Positions 8,224-15,750 of a stretch of 64,000 nucleotides of DNA are shown here, one piece after another; the stretch's first letter is position 1, and every line of letters begins with the position of its first letter. The DNA lies in assembly GCF_029963765.1 (NCBI RefSeq), contig NZ_JALBYU010000006.1, forward strand, positions 124,001 through 188,000. Reading direction: 5' to 3'. The notes under the pieces were generated by a model that saw only the letters and a program-made list of their open reading frames with translations, made no database searches and had not been told where the DNA came from. This DNA is from Pseudomonas sp. UYIF39. GTDB taxonomy: Bacteria > Pseudomonadota > Gammaproteobacteria > Pseudomonadales > Pseudomonadaceae. A program made the translations under genes and the position numbers.

Positions 8224-9264
8224 ATGCGCCGACTGCTGCGTCCGTTGCTGGACCCGTATCGGCGCTATCGCCACGCCAGAGTGATCCACGCGGTGCGTGT
8301 GTCGCTGGGATTGCTGGCAACGATCCTGCTGACCACCGGCATCCATCTGCCCCACGGTGAGTGGGCGTCGGTGACGATGCTGGTGGTGATCGGCGGCTTG
8401 CAGCATCACGGCAACATCGGCAAAAAAGCCGCCGAACGCGCCATCGGCACCTTGATCGGAGCCGGCGTCGGCTTGCTGCTGGTGGCGCAACAGGCGTGGC
8501 TGGGGATGCCGTGGCTGACCTATTTCGCGATGGCCGTGGTCTGCGGGTTCTTCTCGTACCACGCCATCGGCAAGGGCGGTTACACCGCGTTGCTCTCGGC
8601 GATTACCGTGTTTATCGTCGCGGGACATGGCGACAATCCGATCACCGACGGGTTGTGGCGTGGGGTGGACATCCTGATCGGCATCGCCTTGGCCCTGGCA
8701 TTTTCTTTCGCCTTGCCGCTCTACGCGGTTTATTCCTGGCGCTACAACCTGGCAGATGCCTTGCGCGACTGCGCGACGATCTATGGGCGCATCATCAATG
8801 GCCAATCGGTCACTGATGACGAACACCATAAACTGGTGGGCCGCCTGAACACGGTGATGGTGCAACTGCGCTCGTTGATGCCGTCGGTGTCCAAGGAAGT
8901 GCGGATCTCCATGACCGAACTCGATGCTATCCAGCGCCATCTGCGGATGTGTGTCAGCACCCTGGAAATCCTCAGCAACACCCGACCTGACGCCAGTGAC
9001 CCCGATGCCATGGCCCATCTGCAATCGACCTTGAAAGCCGAACATCGGCTGATTCGGGTGCAACTGATCGGTATGGCCCGAGCACTGAAATCCGGTGCGT
9101 CCCAGCGGCTCAGTCGGCCCGTCGAATTGCCGTCGGATTCAAGCCTGACCGCACCGGTTTACAATCCGCTGGACGGCTACCGGTTATTGGTCCGGCAATT
9201 AGCCGCCAACATCGGCGAGATGCGCCAGCGCTTGGCCAAGACGGCACCGCGCTGGAACATCTGA
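8224..9264 (+). CDS. FUSC-family inner-membrane protein
   Basis: A protein of 346 residues from the first ATG. The N-terminal half holds about six transmembrane segments (VIHAVRVSLGLLATILLTTG, WASVTMLVVIGGL, TLIGAGVGLLLV, MAVVCGFFSYHA, TALLSAITVFIVAG, DILIGIALALAFSFAL). The C-terminal half is a cytoplasmic helical domain. This matches the FUSC/YccS/AaeB-type fold linked to export of aromatic acids. No good ribosome site precedes the ATG at 8224. A GAGGAG site at 8175-8180 sits 7 bases ahead of an in-frame CTG at 8188, which may be the true start (12 more residues). It follows the aldehyde dehydrogenase closely. Confidence 0.8.
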   Translation: MRRLLRPLLDPYRRYRHARVIHAVRVSLGLLATILLTTGIHLPHGEWASVTMLVVIGGLQHHGNIGKKAAERAIGTLIGAGVGLLLVAQQAWLGMPWLTYFAMAVVCGFFSYHAIGKGGYTALLSAITVFIVAGHGDNPITDGLWRGVDILIGIALALAFSFALPLYAVYSWRYNLADALRDCATIYGRIINGQSVTDDEHHKLVGRLNTVMVQLRSLMPSVSKEVRISMTELDAIQRHLRMCVSTLEILSNTRPDASDPDAMAHLQSTLKAEHRLIRVQLIGMARALKSGASQRLSRPVELPSDSSLTAPVYNPLDGYRLLVRQLAANIGEMRQRLAKTAPRWNI

Positions 9265-9278
9265 CGTTTCTTGATGGT

Positions 9279-10178
9279 TTACTGCGTCGTCACCGTCCGA
9301 CGAAGCTTAAGGCTCCAGCCCTGTTGCATGCCGGCAGCGGCCAACAGAATTGCGGCGACACCGACCCATTGCAGCGGCTCCAGGCGATGGCCGAAGGCGA
9401 ACCAGTCAACGAAAATCGCTGCAATCGGATAAATGAACGACAGCGCACCGGTCAATGCCGTCGGCAGTTTTTGAATGGCGCCGTAGAGCAACACGTACAT
9501 CACTCCGGTGTGGACAATGCCCAGGGTGACCAGACTAGCCCACGCGCTCGGCGCTTGCGGCAGCGCCGAAAAGTGCGCGAATGGCGCGAGTAACAGCACG
9601 CCGGTGGTGACCTGGACCAACGCGATCAGATGCGGCGGTGTGCCGGTCAGGCGTTTGATGATCAACGCGGCAATCGCGTAAAGGAATGCCGCCCCCAGCG
9701 CCAGAGCGATGCCTATCAGGTAATCATTGCCGCTCTCGCCCTGCCCGCCATGTGCACTGACAATCGCCAGCATCCCGAGAAACGAAATGCCCAGCCAGAA
9801 CAGTTTCTGCAGGGTGATTTTCTCGTTGAGGAACAACGCGGCCAACCCCACCAGCATGAACGGCTGAACGTTGTAAACCGCTGTGCCTATGGCAATCGAG
9901 GCGCGGGAGTAAGAAGCGAACAACAGCACCCAGTTGCCGACAATCGCCACGCCGCTCAGCACGGCCAGCAAGAACGTGGTGCGGGTCAGAATGCCGGGGC
10001 GCAGGAAGCCGAATGCCGCGCAGATCAGCAACAACGTGCCGGCGCCGAACACACAGCGCCAGAACACTACGTCCAGCACCGGTTGCCCGGACACCAGCAC
10101 GAACCAGCCGATGGTCCCGGAAATCAGCATGGCGGCGGTCATTTCGAATGACCCGTGACGTATTGTTTTGTCCATCAT
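9279..10178 (-). CDS. EamA/DMT-family transporter
   Basis: A 299-residue integral membrane protein with ten predicted helices in two EamA repeats, of the drug/metabolite transporter superfamily. The start MMDKTIRHGSFEMT at 10178 follows CAGGAG by 7 bases; an earlier in-frame ATG lacks a ribosome site. It ends facing the FUSC gene, with 14 bases between the stops. It is divergent from the Lrp/AsnC remnant, and such pairs often control amino-acid exporters. That role is inferred only from the arrangement. Confidence 0.85.
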   Translation of the reverse strand: MMDKTIRHGSFEMTAAMLISGTIGWFVLVSGQPVLDVVFWRCVFGAGTLLLICAAFGFLRPGILTRTTFLLAVLSGVAIVGNWVLLFASYSRASIAIGTAVYNVQPFMLVGLAALFLNEKITLQKLFWLGISFLGMLAIVSAHGGQGESGNDYLIGIALALGAAFLYAIAALIIKRLTGTPPHLIALVQVTTGVLLLAPFAHFSALPQAPSAWASLVTLGIVHTGVMYVLLYGAIQKLPTALTGALSFIYPIAAIFVDWFAFGHRLEPLQWVGVAAILLAAAGMQQGWSLKLRRTVTTQ

Positions 10179-10310
10179 CAGACTCCTGTGTTTGAGCACA
10201 AAGTATGCCAATCCGCCGAGGGGCTACTCCAGCGCAAAAAGCAGGCTAAACTCGCTTTCTGCCTTTTTTATCAAGGCGGTTTGAATTAACTGCCTAATAG
10301 GAGATTCGCC

Positions 10311-10743
10311 ATGACCGACGATATCGACCAAGTGCTGATTACGGCTGGAAGACTCACGCCGCTCGCTCAAGGCTCTGGCGCAGATCAGCGGCCTGTCTTC
10401 GCCCAGCGTCGCCGAGCGTTTGCGCCGCCTCGAAGAGCGTGGCGTGCTCAAGGGTTACACCGTCGAGATCGACCCCAAATGCTTCGGCTATCAACTACAA
10501 GCCATCGTCCGTATTCGCCCGCTGCCAGGCCAGTTGCAGGAAGTAGAGCGGCAGATCCAGGCCATCCCGGAGTTCACGGAGTGCGACAAAGTCACCGGCG
10601 ACGACTGTTTCATCGCCCGCCTGCACGTGCGTTCGATGGAACAACTGGACACCCTGCTCGACCGTCTAAACACCCACGCCGAAACCAACACTGCAATCGT
10701 CAAGAAAACCCCGGTCAAGCGTCGCTTGCCACCGATGGCGTGA
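10311..10743 (+). pseudogene. Lrp/AsnC-family regulator, frameshifted near its N-terminus
   Basis: The start MTDDIDQVLITA at 10311 follows GGAG and reads 12 codons, to about 10346. The family sequence then continues in the +1 frame from GAA at 10348: EDSRRSLKALAQISGLSSPS (helix-turn-helix), SVAERLRRLEERGVLKGY, then the RAM ligand domain to PVKRRLPPMA. Compared with the usual spacing (ITAL-x-EDSRR), about five bases appear to be missing. The intact protein would be about 146 residues. It probably controlled the divergent EamA transporter. Unless the lesion is a sequencing error, the regulator lacks its DNA-binding start. Confidence 0.8.
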
Positions 10744-10767
10744 CCCTTTACTCAGATCGCAGGCAAG

Positions 10768-10793
10768 AAAAAACCCGCCGAAGCGGGTTTTTT
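10768..10793. terminator. Bidirectional rho-independent terminator
   Basis: The palindrome AACCCGC-CGAA-GCGGGTT is flanked by A and T runs on the two sides. It serves both the Lrp remnant (+) and the Bax-inhibitor-1 gene (-), whose stops flank it. Confidence 0.9.
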
Positions 10794-10808
10794 CCTCAAG
10801 GCTGACGA

Positions 10809-11480
10809 TTAGTCATCGCGGCTCATGATGCCGAACAGCTGCAACAAGCTGATGAACAGGTTGTAGATCGATACATACAGGCTGATGGTCGCCATGATGT
10901 AGTTGCGCTCGCCGCCGTGAATGATGGCGCTGGTCTGGAACAGAATGCAGACCGAGGAAAACAGCACGAAACCTGCGCTGATCGCCAGTTGCAGACCACT
11001 GATCTGGAAGAACAGGCTCGCCAGCGTCGCACCCAGCAGCACGAAGAACCCAGCGGTGATGAAACCACCCAGGAAGCTCATGTCCTTGCGGGTAATCAGC
11101 ACGTAGGCCGACAGACCGCCGAATACCAGCGCAGTCATCGCAAACGCGGAACTGACCACTTCAGCGCCGCCCTGCATGCCCAGGTAACGATTGAGGATCG
11201 GGCCGAGCAGGAACCCCATGAAACCGGTCAGGGCAAATGCCGACACCAGGCCCCAGGCCGAATCACGGAGTTTGTTGGTGAGGAAGAAAAGGCCGTAGAA
11301 ACCGATCAGCACCACGAAAACGTTCGGGTAGCCGACACGCATCTGCTGAGCGACAAACGCCATCACGCCGCTGAATGCGAGGGTGAGAGCGAGTAAGCCG
11401 TAAGTGTTGCGCAGGACGCGGCTAACCTCTAGCTGCTCAGCCTGCACGCTGTTATTAACTGCGTAATCCTGTTCGCGCAT
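10809..11480 (-). CDS. Bax inhibitor-1/YccA-family membrane protein
   Basis: A 223-residue protein with seven transmembrane helices and a short hydrophilic N-terminus (MREQDYAVNNSVQAEQ). Family signatures include ETxxYG-like RNTYGLLALTL at the first helix and the C-terminal SLYVSIYNLFISLLQLFG. Bacterial members (YccA/YbhL type) associate with FtsH or act as pH-sensitive calcium leaks. The start at 11480 has an AGGAGTG site. It appears to be a monocistronic housekeeping gene ending at the shared terminator. Confidence 0.9.
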   Translation of the reverse strand: MREQDYAVNNSVQAEQLEVSRVLRNTYGLLALTLAFSGVMAFVAQQMRVGYPNVFVVLIGFYGLFFLTNKLRDSAWGLVSAFALTGFMGFLLGPILNRYLGMQGGAEVVSSAFAMTALVFGGLSAYVLITRKDMSFLGGFITAGFFVLLGATLASLFFQISGLQLAISAGFVLFSSVCILFQTSAIIHGGERNYIMATISLYVSIYNLFISLLQLFGIMSRDD

Positions 11481-11603
11481 GGCGACACTCCTGTTGGTTT
11501 GAAACGTTCAGTCGCAAAGATCATAACAGACGCTCTGTAACAAGCTATGCAGAGAGTTTGACAGTGTGTTTCATTCAGGTATTATGGCGCCCGCAACGCA
11601 AAC

Positions 11604-11691
11604 GGAGGTGTGGCCGAGTGGTTTAAGGCAACGGTCTTGAAAACCGTCGACTGTAACAGGTCCATGAGTTCGAATCCCATCGCCTCCGCCA
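11604..11691 (+). tRNA. tRNA-Ser(UGA)
   Basis: The cloverleaf is readable. The acceptor GGAGGTG (11604-11610) pairs with CGCCTCC (11681-11687) with one G-U pair. The anticodon stem is ACGGT/ACCGT with loop CTTGAAA, giving anticodon TGA at 11638-11640. A long variable arm typical of serine tRNA and T-loop GTTCGAATC are present. G plus an encoded CCA end at 11691. The 3' end borders the accessory island. Confidence 0.97.
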
Positions 11692-11700
11692 TATTTGTAC

Positions 11701-11735
11701 CGACAAAGCCCTGATTATTCAGGGCTTTGTCGTTT
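11701..11735. terminator. Terminator after tRNA-Ser
   Basis: A perfect 14-bp stem CGACAAAGCCCTGA with loop TTAT and its complement, followed by TTT, ten bases after the tRNA CCA end. Confidence 0.85.
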
Positions 11736-11919
11736 CTGCGGTACGCAATTCTTGTAGCGCCATTTCCGAATCGTTTCCGCATCTTTTCAGTCATTTCCGC
11801 AACCCTACCCTTCTGACTCCACCGCGCCCCGCTCAAGTCATTTGCTAAAAGCAAAATGTGTTGGGGTATTGGGCCGGGCTCGACAGACAGCTTCGGCCGA
11901 AGTAGCTAGTCACGTACGG

Positions 11920-13550
11920 CAGCTTTCGACCGATTCTGTTGAAAAAGTAGCTCCCTTGTCGGGCTTGCGGCAAAATTGCTTCAACGGCCGGCGGGGGATT
12001 ACACAGCATGATGGGGCAGTTATCGAGTGGGCAGGATCGACTGTTTTACTCGTTCAACCTTGAAGATCACATCCCAGCCAATCACCTTCTGCGCAGCATT
12101 GATCAATGTCTCGATCTGAGCGACCTGCGCCAGTACCTCGCCGATTTCTATAGCCCGATTGGGCGTCCCTCGATTGATCCTGAACTGATGATCCGCATGC
12201 TGATCGTGGGCTATTGCTACGGCATTCGCTCCGAGCGGCGGTTGTGCGAAGAGGCCCATTTGAACCTGGCGTATCGCTGGTTCTGCCGGTTGAGCCTTGA
12301 AGATGAAGTCCCCAGCCACTCGACCTTCTCCAAAAATCGACACGGCCGTTTTCGGGACAGTGATCTGTTTCGCTGGTTGTTTAATGAAGTGCTACGTCGC
12401 TGCATGGACGCCGGCCTGGTCAAGGGGAAGGCTTTGCCGTGGACGCCAGCATTATCAAAGCGGATGCGAGTCGGCAGCGCGGCGTACCGGGTGATGAACC
12501 GGTCAACTGGAGCGATCCGGCCCTGAGCACCCGCGCCGTGCGTGAGTACCTTGAAGCCCTCGATGAAGAGGCTTTGGCTGAAACGCTACCGAAGCGCCTG
12601 TCGCTGACGGATCCTCAAGCCCGTTGGACCGCTGCTCCAGGCGGCCCAGCTTTCTACGCTTACTCTACGAATTATCTGATCGATACCGAGCACGGCGTGA
12701 TCATGGATGTGGAACCCACACCGGCTCATCGAACCGCAGAAGTCGAGAGCACCAAGACAATGTCGATCGGGTCGAAGCGCAGTTCGACATCAAGCCAGAG
12801 CGCCTCATTGGCGACACCGCTTACGGTACAGCGCCGATGCTGGCCTGGATGGTGGAGGAAAAAGACATCGAACCGCATGCGCCGGTGTGGGACAAAACCG
12901 AGCGCAAGAACGACAGTTTATCGAGCACCGATTTCCACTGGAATGAAGAAGCTGAGGAATATCGCTGCCCAGCCGGCAAAGCATTGCGCAGCGAATGGCG
13001 AGCCTTCAAAAACGAGCGTTCGCATGTCACAAAAGCCAACACCATCCTCTTCCGATCCAGACAGACCGACTGCGCGACATGTCCGATGAAAGCCAAGTGC
13101 TGCCCGAACACATCCATTCGCAAGATCGCTCGCAGCGTCCATGAAGCCGCTCGTGATGTGGCTCGACGCATCGCAGCAACGCCGGAGTACGTGCGCTCTC
13201 GCCACGAACGCAAGAAGGTCGAAATGTTGTTTGCCCACCTCAAACGCATCCTGAAACTGGATCGCTTGCGACTACGGGGCATGAGTGGTGCGGCCGACGA
13301 ATTCACGCTGGCCGCCGCAGTGCTGAACCTGCGACGGCTGGCCAAATTTACCTCTCAAGGGCCACCGGTCACGGGATAGCTACACCTGCACTAAGCAAAA
13401 AACCTCAAACCAACCCAATAACAGAGCAGCAAAGGTCAACGAAGAGCCGAGAAACCACTCAACGTGGTGAGTAGGTTCTCCGGTGGTGGTCGTGCCTGAG
13501 TTCAAGCGAACTGAAAATCCGACTTTTTCAACAGAATCGACCCAAAGCTG
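11920..13550 (+). mobile_element. IS1182-family insertion sequence, complete ends, 1631 bp
   Basis: Imperfect terminal inverted repeats are visible. The left end is CAGCTTTCGACCGATTCTGT and onward to TGAAAAAGT (11920-11948). The right end, read inward, is CAGCTTTGGGTCGATTCTGT followed by TGAAAAAGT (complement of 13522-13550). The element is flanked on both sides by the direct repeat ACGG (11916-11919 and 13551-13554), a probable 4-bp target duplication. It carries one transposase gene with two frameshifts, so it is probably inactive. It inserted into or beside a VgrG-like remnant downstream of tRNA-Ser. Confidence 0.85.
12008..13379 (+). pseudogene. IS1182-family transposase (DUF772 + DDE), two frameshifts
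   Basis: The protein is spread over three frames. 12008 to about 12427 encodes the N-terminal DUF772 domain (RPSIDPELMIRMLIVGYCYG). A lost G in the run at 12424-12427 moves the reading to VDASIIKADASRQRG and YAYSTNYLIDTEHGVIMD. A second one-base loss near 12763 moves it to ERLIGDTAYGTA and the C-terminal catalytic region, ending YVRSRHERKKVEMLFAHLK and a zinc-binding-like CATCPMKAKCCP. Restoring one base at each site gives a single open frame of about 457 codons. Both lesions are single-base losses in G-containing runs, so sequence error is possible. Confidence 0.85.
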
Positions 13551-13552
13551 AC

Positions 13553-13774
13553 GGTGGCGACAGGCAGAATCCGGCCAAGACTTGGATCGGATCGAGCGGG
13601 GTGAATGTGTTGCAGGTGCTGTGCGAACTGCTGGATCTGGTAGATCAAATGAACACGGCGATCGCCAGCCATAAGCATGGTGCGACACCGCCACCTGACA
13701 ATGCGGGGGAATTTACGACCCACGCGGCCACGGCCTTGGGGCTTGCAGGAAAAGTCAAACCGATTACCGGTTAG
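13553..13774 (+). pseudogene. VgrG-like C-terminal fragment cut by the IS
   Basis: An open frame runs from the IS junction to TAG at 13772: 73 codons beginning GGDRQNPAKTWIGSSGVNVL. It contains LLDLVDQMNTAIASHKHG and ATPPPDN and ends LGLAGKVKPITG. The pattern of coil, then SHxHGxTPPPDN, then LAGKxKPITG is typical of the extreme C-terminus of VgrG-type T6SS spike or phage baseplate proteins. Nothing upstream of the IS continues it as an open frame. This is family inference from a short tail. Confidence 0.6.
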
Positions 13775-13804
13775 CATTTAATAATTTTATTTGGATACGT
13801 ATAT

Positions 13805-13841
13805 AACAATCTCAGCGCCAACTTTGTAGGCTGAGATTGTT
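13805..13841. terminator. Strong hairpin after the VgrG-like fragment
   Basis: AACAATCTCAGC (13805-13816) pairs perfectly with GCTGAGATTGTT (13830-13841). It has a 13-base loop and is followed by a T-rich but broken tail. It is probably the terminator of the fragment's parent gene. Confidence 0.6.
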
Positions 13842-13917
13842 CTATTTGAAACCGGCGACTATCGGCTAAGAAGCAAGGTTTTGCTGTTGAATATCGCCGG
13901 CCATGGTGCTATCTACG

Positions 13918-14232
13918 TTAACTGTAATCCTTAAACGTTTTATCCTGGTACTCACCACTGACTGGGTTAAATACCTTGTCTGGTGTTTGTACAGGTCCCG
14001 CCGCCCCCGATCCTGTATGACCTCCTTCAATAGAGTCGATTTGATCAATTCGGACTTCATGCGTTCTGTTGGCATAGGTAGTGGACTCAAGAAAAGCTAC
14101 TCCACTCGCCACATCTACACGTGTCAACTTTCCCTGCAAGCACTGCTGGCTAGTCGCACCTGGAAATTGGCCCCAAATTCGAAGATATGTGCCGATAGGG
14201 GTAGCAACTAGATCATCTGCAAAAGTACTCAT
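13918..14232 (-). CDS. Orphan protein between VgrG-like remnants, unknown function
   Basis: A 104-residue soluble protein starting MSTFADDLVATPIGTYLRIW, with a GGGAACC site 4-10 bases ahead. It has no signal peptide or membrane segment. The middle looks like a small beta-barrel (GKLTRVDVASGVAFLES, THEVRIDQIDSIEGG), followed by a disordered, Gly/Pro-rich tail. Local AT content is higher than in surrounding genes, suggesting transfer. Its place between two VgrG-like 3' remnants fits genes carried beside T6SS spike genes (effector, adaptor or immunity), but no toxin motif is visible. I do not recognise the family. Confidence 0.6.
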   Translation of the reverse strand: MSTFADDLVATPIGTYLRIWGQFPGATSQQCLQGKLTRVDVASGVAFLESTTYANRTHEVRIDQIDSIEGGHTGSGAAGPVQTPDKVFNPVSGEYQDKTFKDYS

Positions 14233-14371
14233 TCTGGTTCCCTCAGAATATTGATGACGTACAGCTGCTCATCAATATAGTCAGTTAACCAATAAAGCTT
14301 ATATTGCTTTCAATGACGCTATATAGTGTTTTGTTGTAAGTGATATTCCGTGCGCGAAATCATCGTAATGC

Positions 14372-14647
14372 GGGTCCTGGGCGGGGCAGAAGCACAACGT
14401 CACGGTGGGCAAGAAAGGCGATCAGGTGTGGCAACACAGCGAGGCCGCCCAGCTGCGATTTCCTTGATCTCGTCGAACAAATGAATATACAACTGGCGAG
14501 TCATACCCATGGTCCAACACCCCACCAGGGAATGCGGCAGCGTTCACAACGGCCGCAGCACGCGCGAAAGTAATACTTGGCAGCGCAGCCACTGCCTCGA
14601 TTTCAAACAACATGCCATCCAGCCAATCTGTTGCATCGACCGGTTGA
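14372..14647 (+). pseudogene. Second VgrG-like C-terminal remnant, frameshifted
   Basis: Fragments in different frames: KHNVTVGKKGDQVWQHSEAA from about 14390, then FLDLVEQMNIQLASHTHGPTP to about 14520, then, after a one-base loss in a C run, PPGNAAAFTTAAARAKVILG to a TGA at 14645. The pattern parallels the first fragment (EQMNxxxASHxHGxTPPP), so two related genes or two copies of a tail were once here. It has no intact start and is clearly non-functional. Confidence 0.55.
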
Positions 14648-14679
14648 ATCCACAGCCGTTTCCGGCCTTTGGCCAACGG

Positions 14680-14712
14680 CAGCTTGGGGTCGATTCTGTT
14701 GAAAAAGTCCGA
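14680..14712. mobile_element. Solo terminal repeat of the same IS family
   Basis: Bases 14680-14708 (CAGCTTGGGGTCGATTCTGT and on to TGAAAAAGT) match the terminal repeat of the 11920-13550 element and are closest to its right end. ACGG again precedes the end (14676-14679). No second end or transposase follows, so this is a deletion remnant of an additional copy. Confidence 0.75.
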
Positions 14713-14771
14713 GCGGATTGACTCAACCTACACTGAGTTTGAAAAGCGTCCGATTTACGCGTTGGGCCCCA

Positions 14772-15320
14772 TCAAAAGTTAGCCGGCGTATTCGCACTAA
14801 TAATCTCCGCCTCATCCGCCCCAATATTCCGAAACCGATGCGGCAGCGTCGTCGGAAAGTAATACCCATCCCCGGCATTCAGCACACTAATCTGCCCATC
14901 AACAGTCAATTCAACCGTGCCACGAGTGACGAGCCCACACTCCTCCCCTTCCGAATGCACAATCGGCTCTTCCCCCGAACTCGCCCCAGGCGCGTACTGC
15001 TCGCGCAACAAGCGCATCTGCCGGCTCGGCACCGAAGCGCCAATCAGCAGCAACCGCAACCCATGACGCCCAAGATCCGGCTGTTCATTGGCGCGGAACA
15101 CGTATTGATGCTCACGCGGCGGCTGATCAAAGGTAAAGAAGTCCGCCAAAGACATAGGAATGCCTTCGAGCAGTTTTTTCAGGGAGCTGACGGAGGGACT
15201 GACGCGATTTTGTTCGATCAGGGAGATGGTGGCATTGGTGACGCCGCTACGCCGGGCCAGCTCGCGCTGGGACAGTTTGTAGCTTTCGCGTACTAGTTTG
15301 AGTCGTGAGCCCGTGTCCAT
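14772..15320 (-). CDS. puuR: XRE-cupin transcriptional regulator (PuuR-like)
   Basis: A 182-residue protein. The N-terminal helix-turn-helix (LKLVRESYKLSQRELARRSG, then ATISLIEQNRVSPSV) is followed by a C-terminal cupin effector domain (EGEECGLVTRGTVELTVDG, GDGYYFPTTLPHRFRN). This is the layout of PuuR, the putrescine-responsive repressor. It lies beside genes for the gamma-glutamylated putrescine pathway and most likely controls them. The gene name rests on domain layout plus context. The start at 15320 has a weak AAGG site. Confidence 0.8.
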   Translation of the reverse strand: MDTGSRLKLVRESYKLSQRELARRSGVTNATISLIEQNRVSPSVSSLKKLLEGIPMSLADFFTFDQPPREHQYVFRANEQPDLGRHGLRLLLIGASVPSRQMRLLREQYAPGASSGEEPIVHSEGEECGLVTRGTVELTVDGQISVLNAGDGYYFPTTLPHRFRNIGADEAEIISANTPANF

Positions 15321-15575
15321 GACAGCCTTATGCGAAGAATACTTAAGGGTTATGGGGGTGGATGGCGGGCGACTTTTGGCCGCGAAGATACCGCTTCCCT
15401 GTCCCGGAAATTTGAAAGGCGGGTATTAAATCACGTTTGGTGGTGTTGCTCAGCAGGTTCGATAAATGGTTGGGTAAAAAGGTTGTTTTGGCCTGAAGTC
15501 GGGTGGTTTGGTTGTGCAAACTGTGGATGCCATTGCTGTGTGTCAGTTGGGATTGATAGTGACTGGTATGGCCTC

Positions 15576-15735
15576 ATCGCGAGCAAGCTCGCTCCCACAG
15601 TTTGTTCCTCGTCGTATACACATTTTGTGTATGCCAAAGATCTCTGTGGGAGTGAGCCTGCTCGCGATGGTGGTGTGCCAGTCGATATCAATATTGACTG
15701 TGCGGCCGTCTTCGCCAGCAAGCTTGGCTCCTACA
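15576..15735. repeat. Three REP units in the puuR-puuB gap
   Basis: REP words lie at 15576-15600 (ATCGCGAGCAAGCTCGCTCC form), 15644-15668 (inverted, with two substitutions) and about 15710-15735 (diverged: CCAGCAAGCTTGGCTCCTAC). The last two form a REPIN-like inverted pair. The gap of about 430 bases (15321-15750) holds no other recognisable gene. Confidence 0.85.
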
Positions 15736-15750
15736 GGGATTGCGGTGGGG

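Noticed and set aside
11582..11854. 90-codon minus-strand frame
   Set aside because: It covers the tRNA-Ser gene and its terminator, so it cannot be a coding gene as read.
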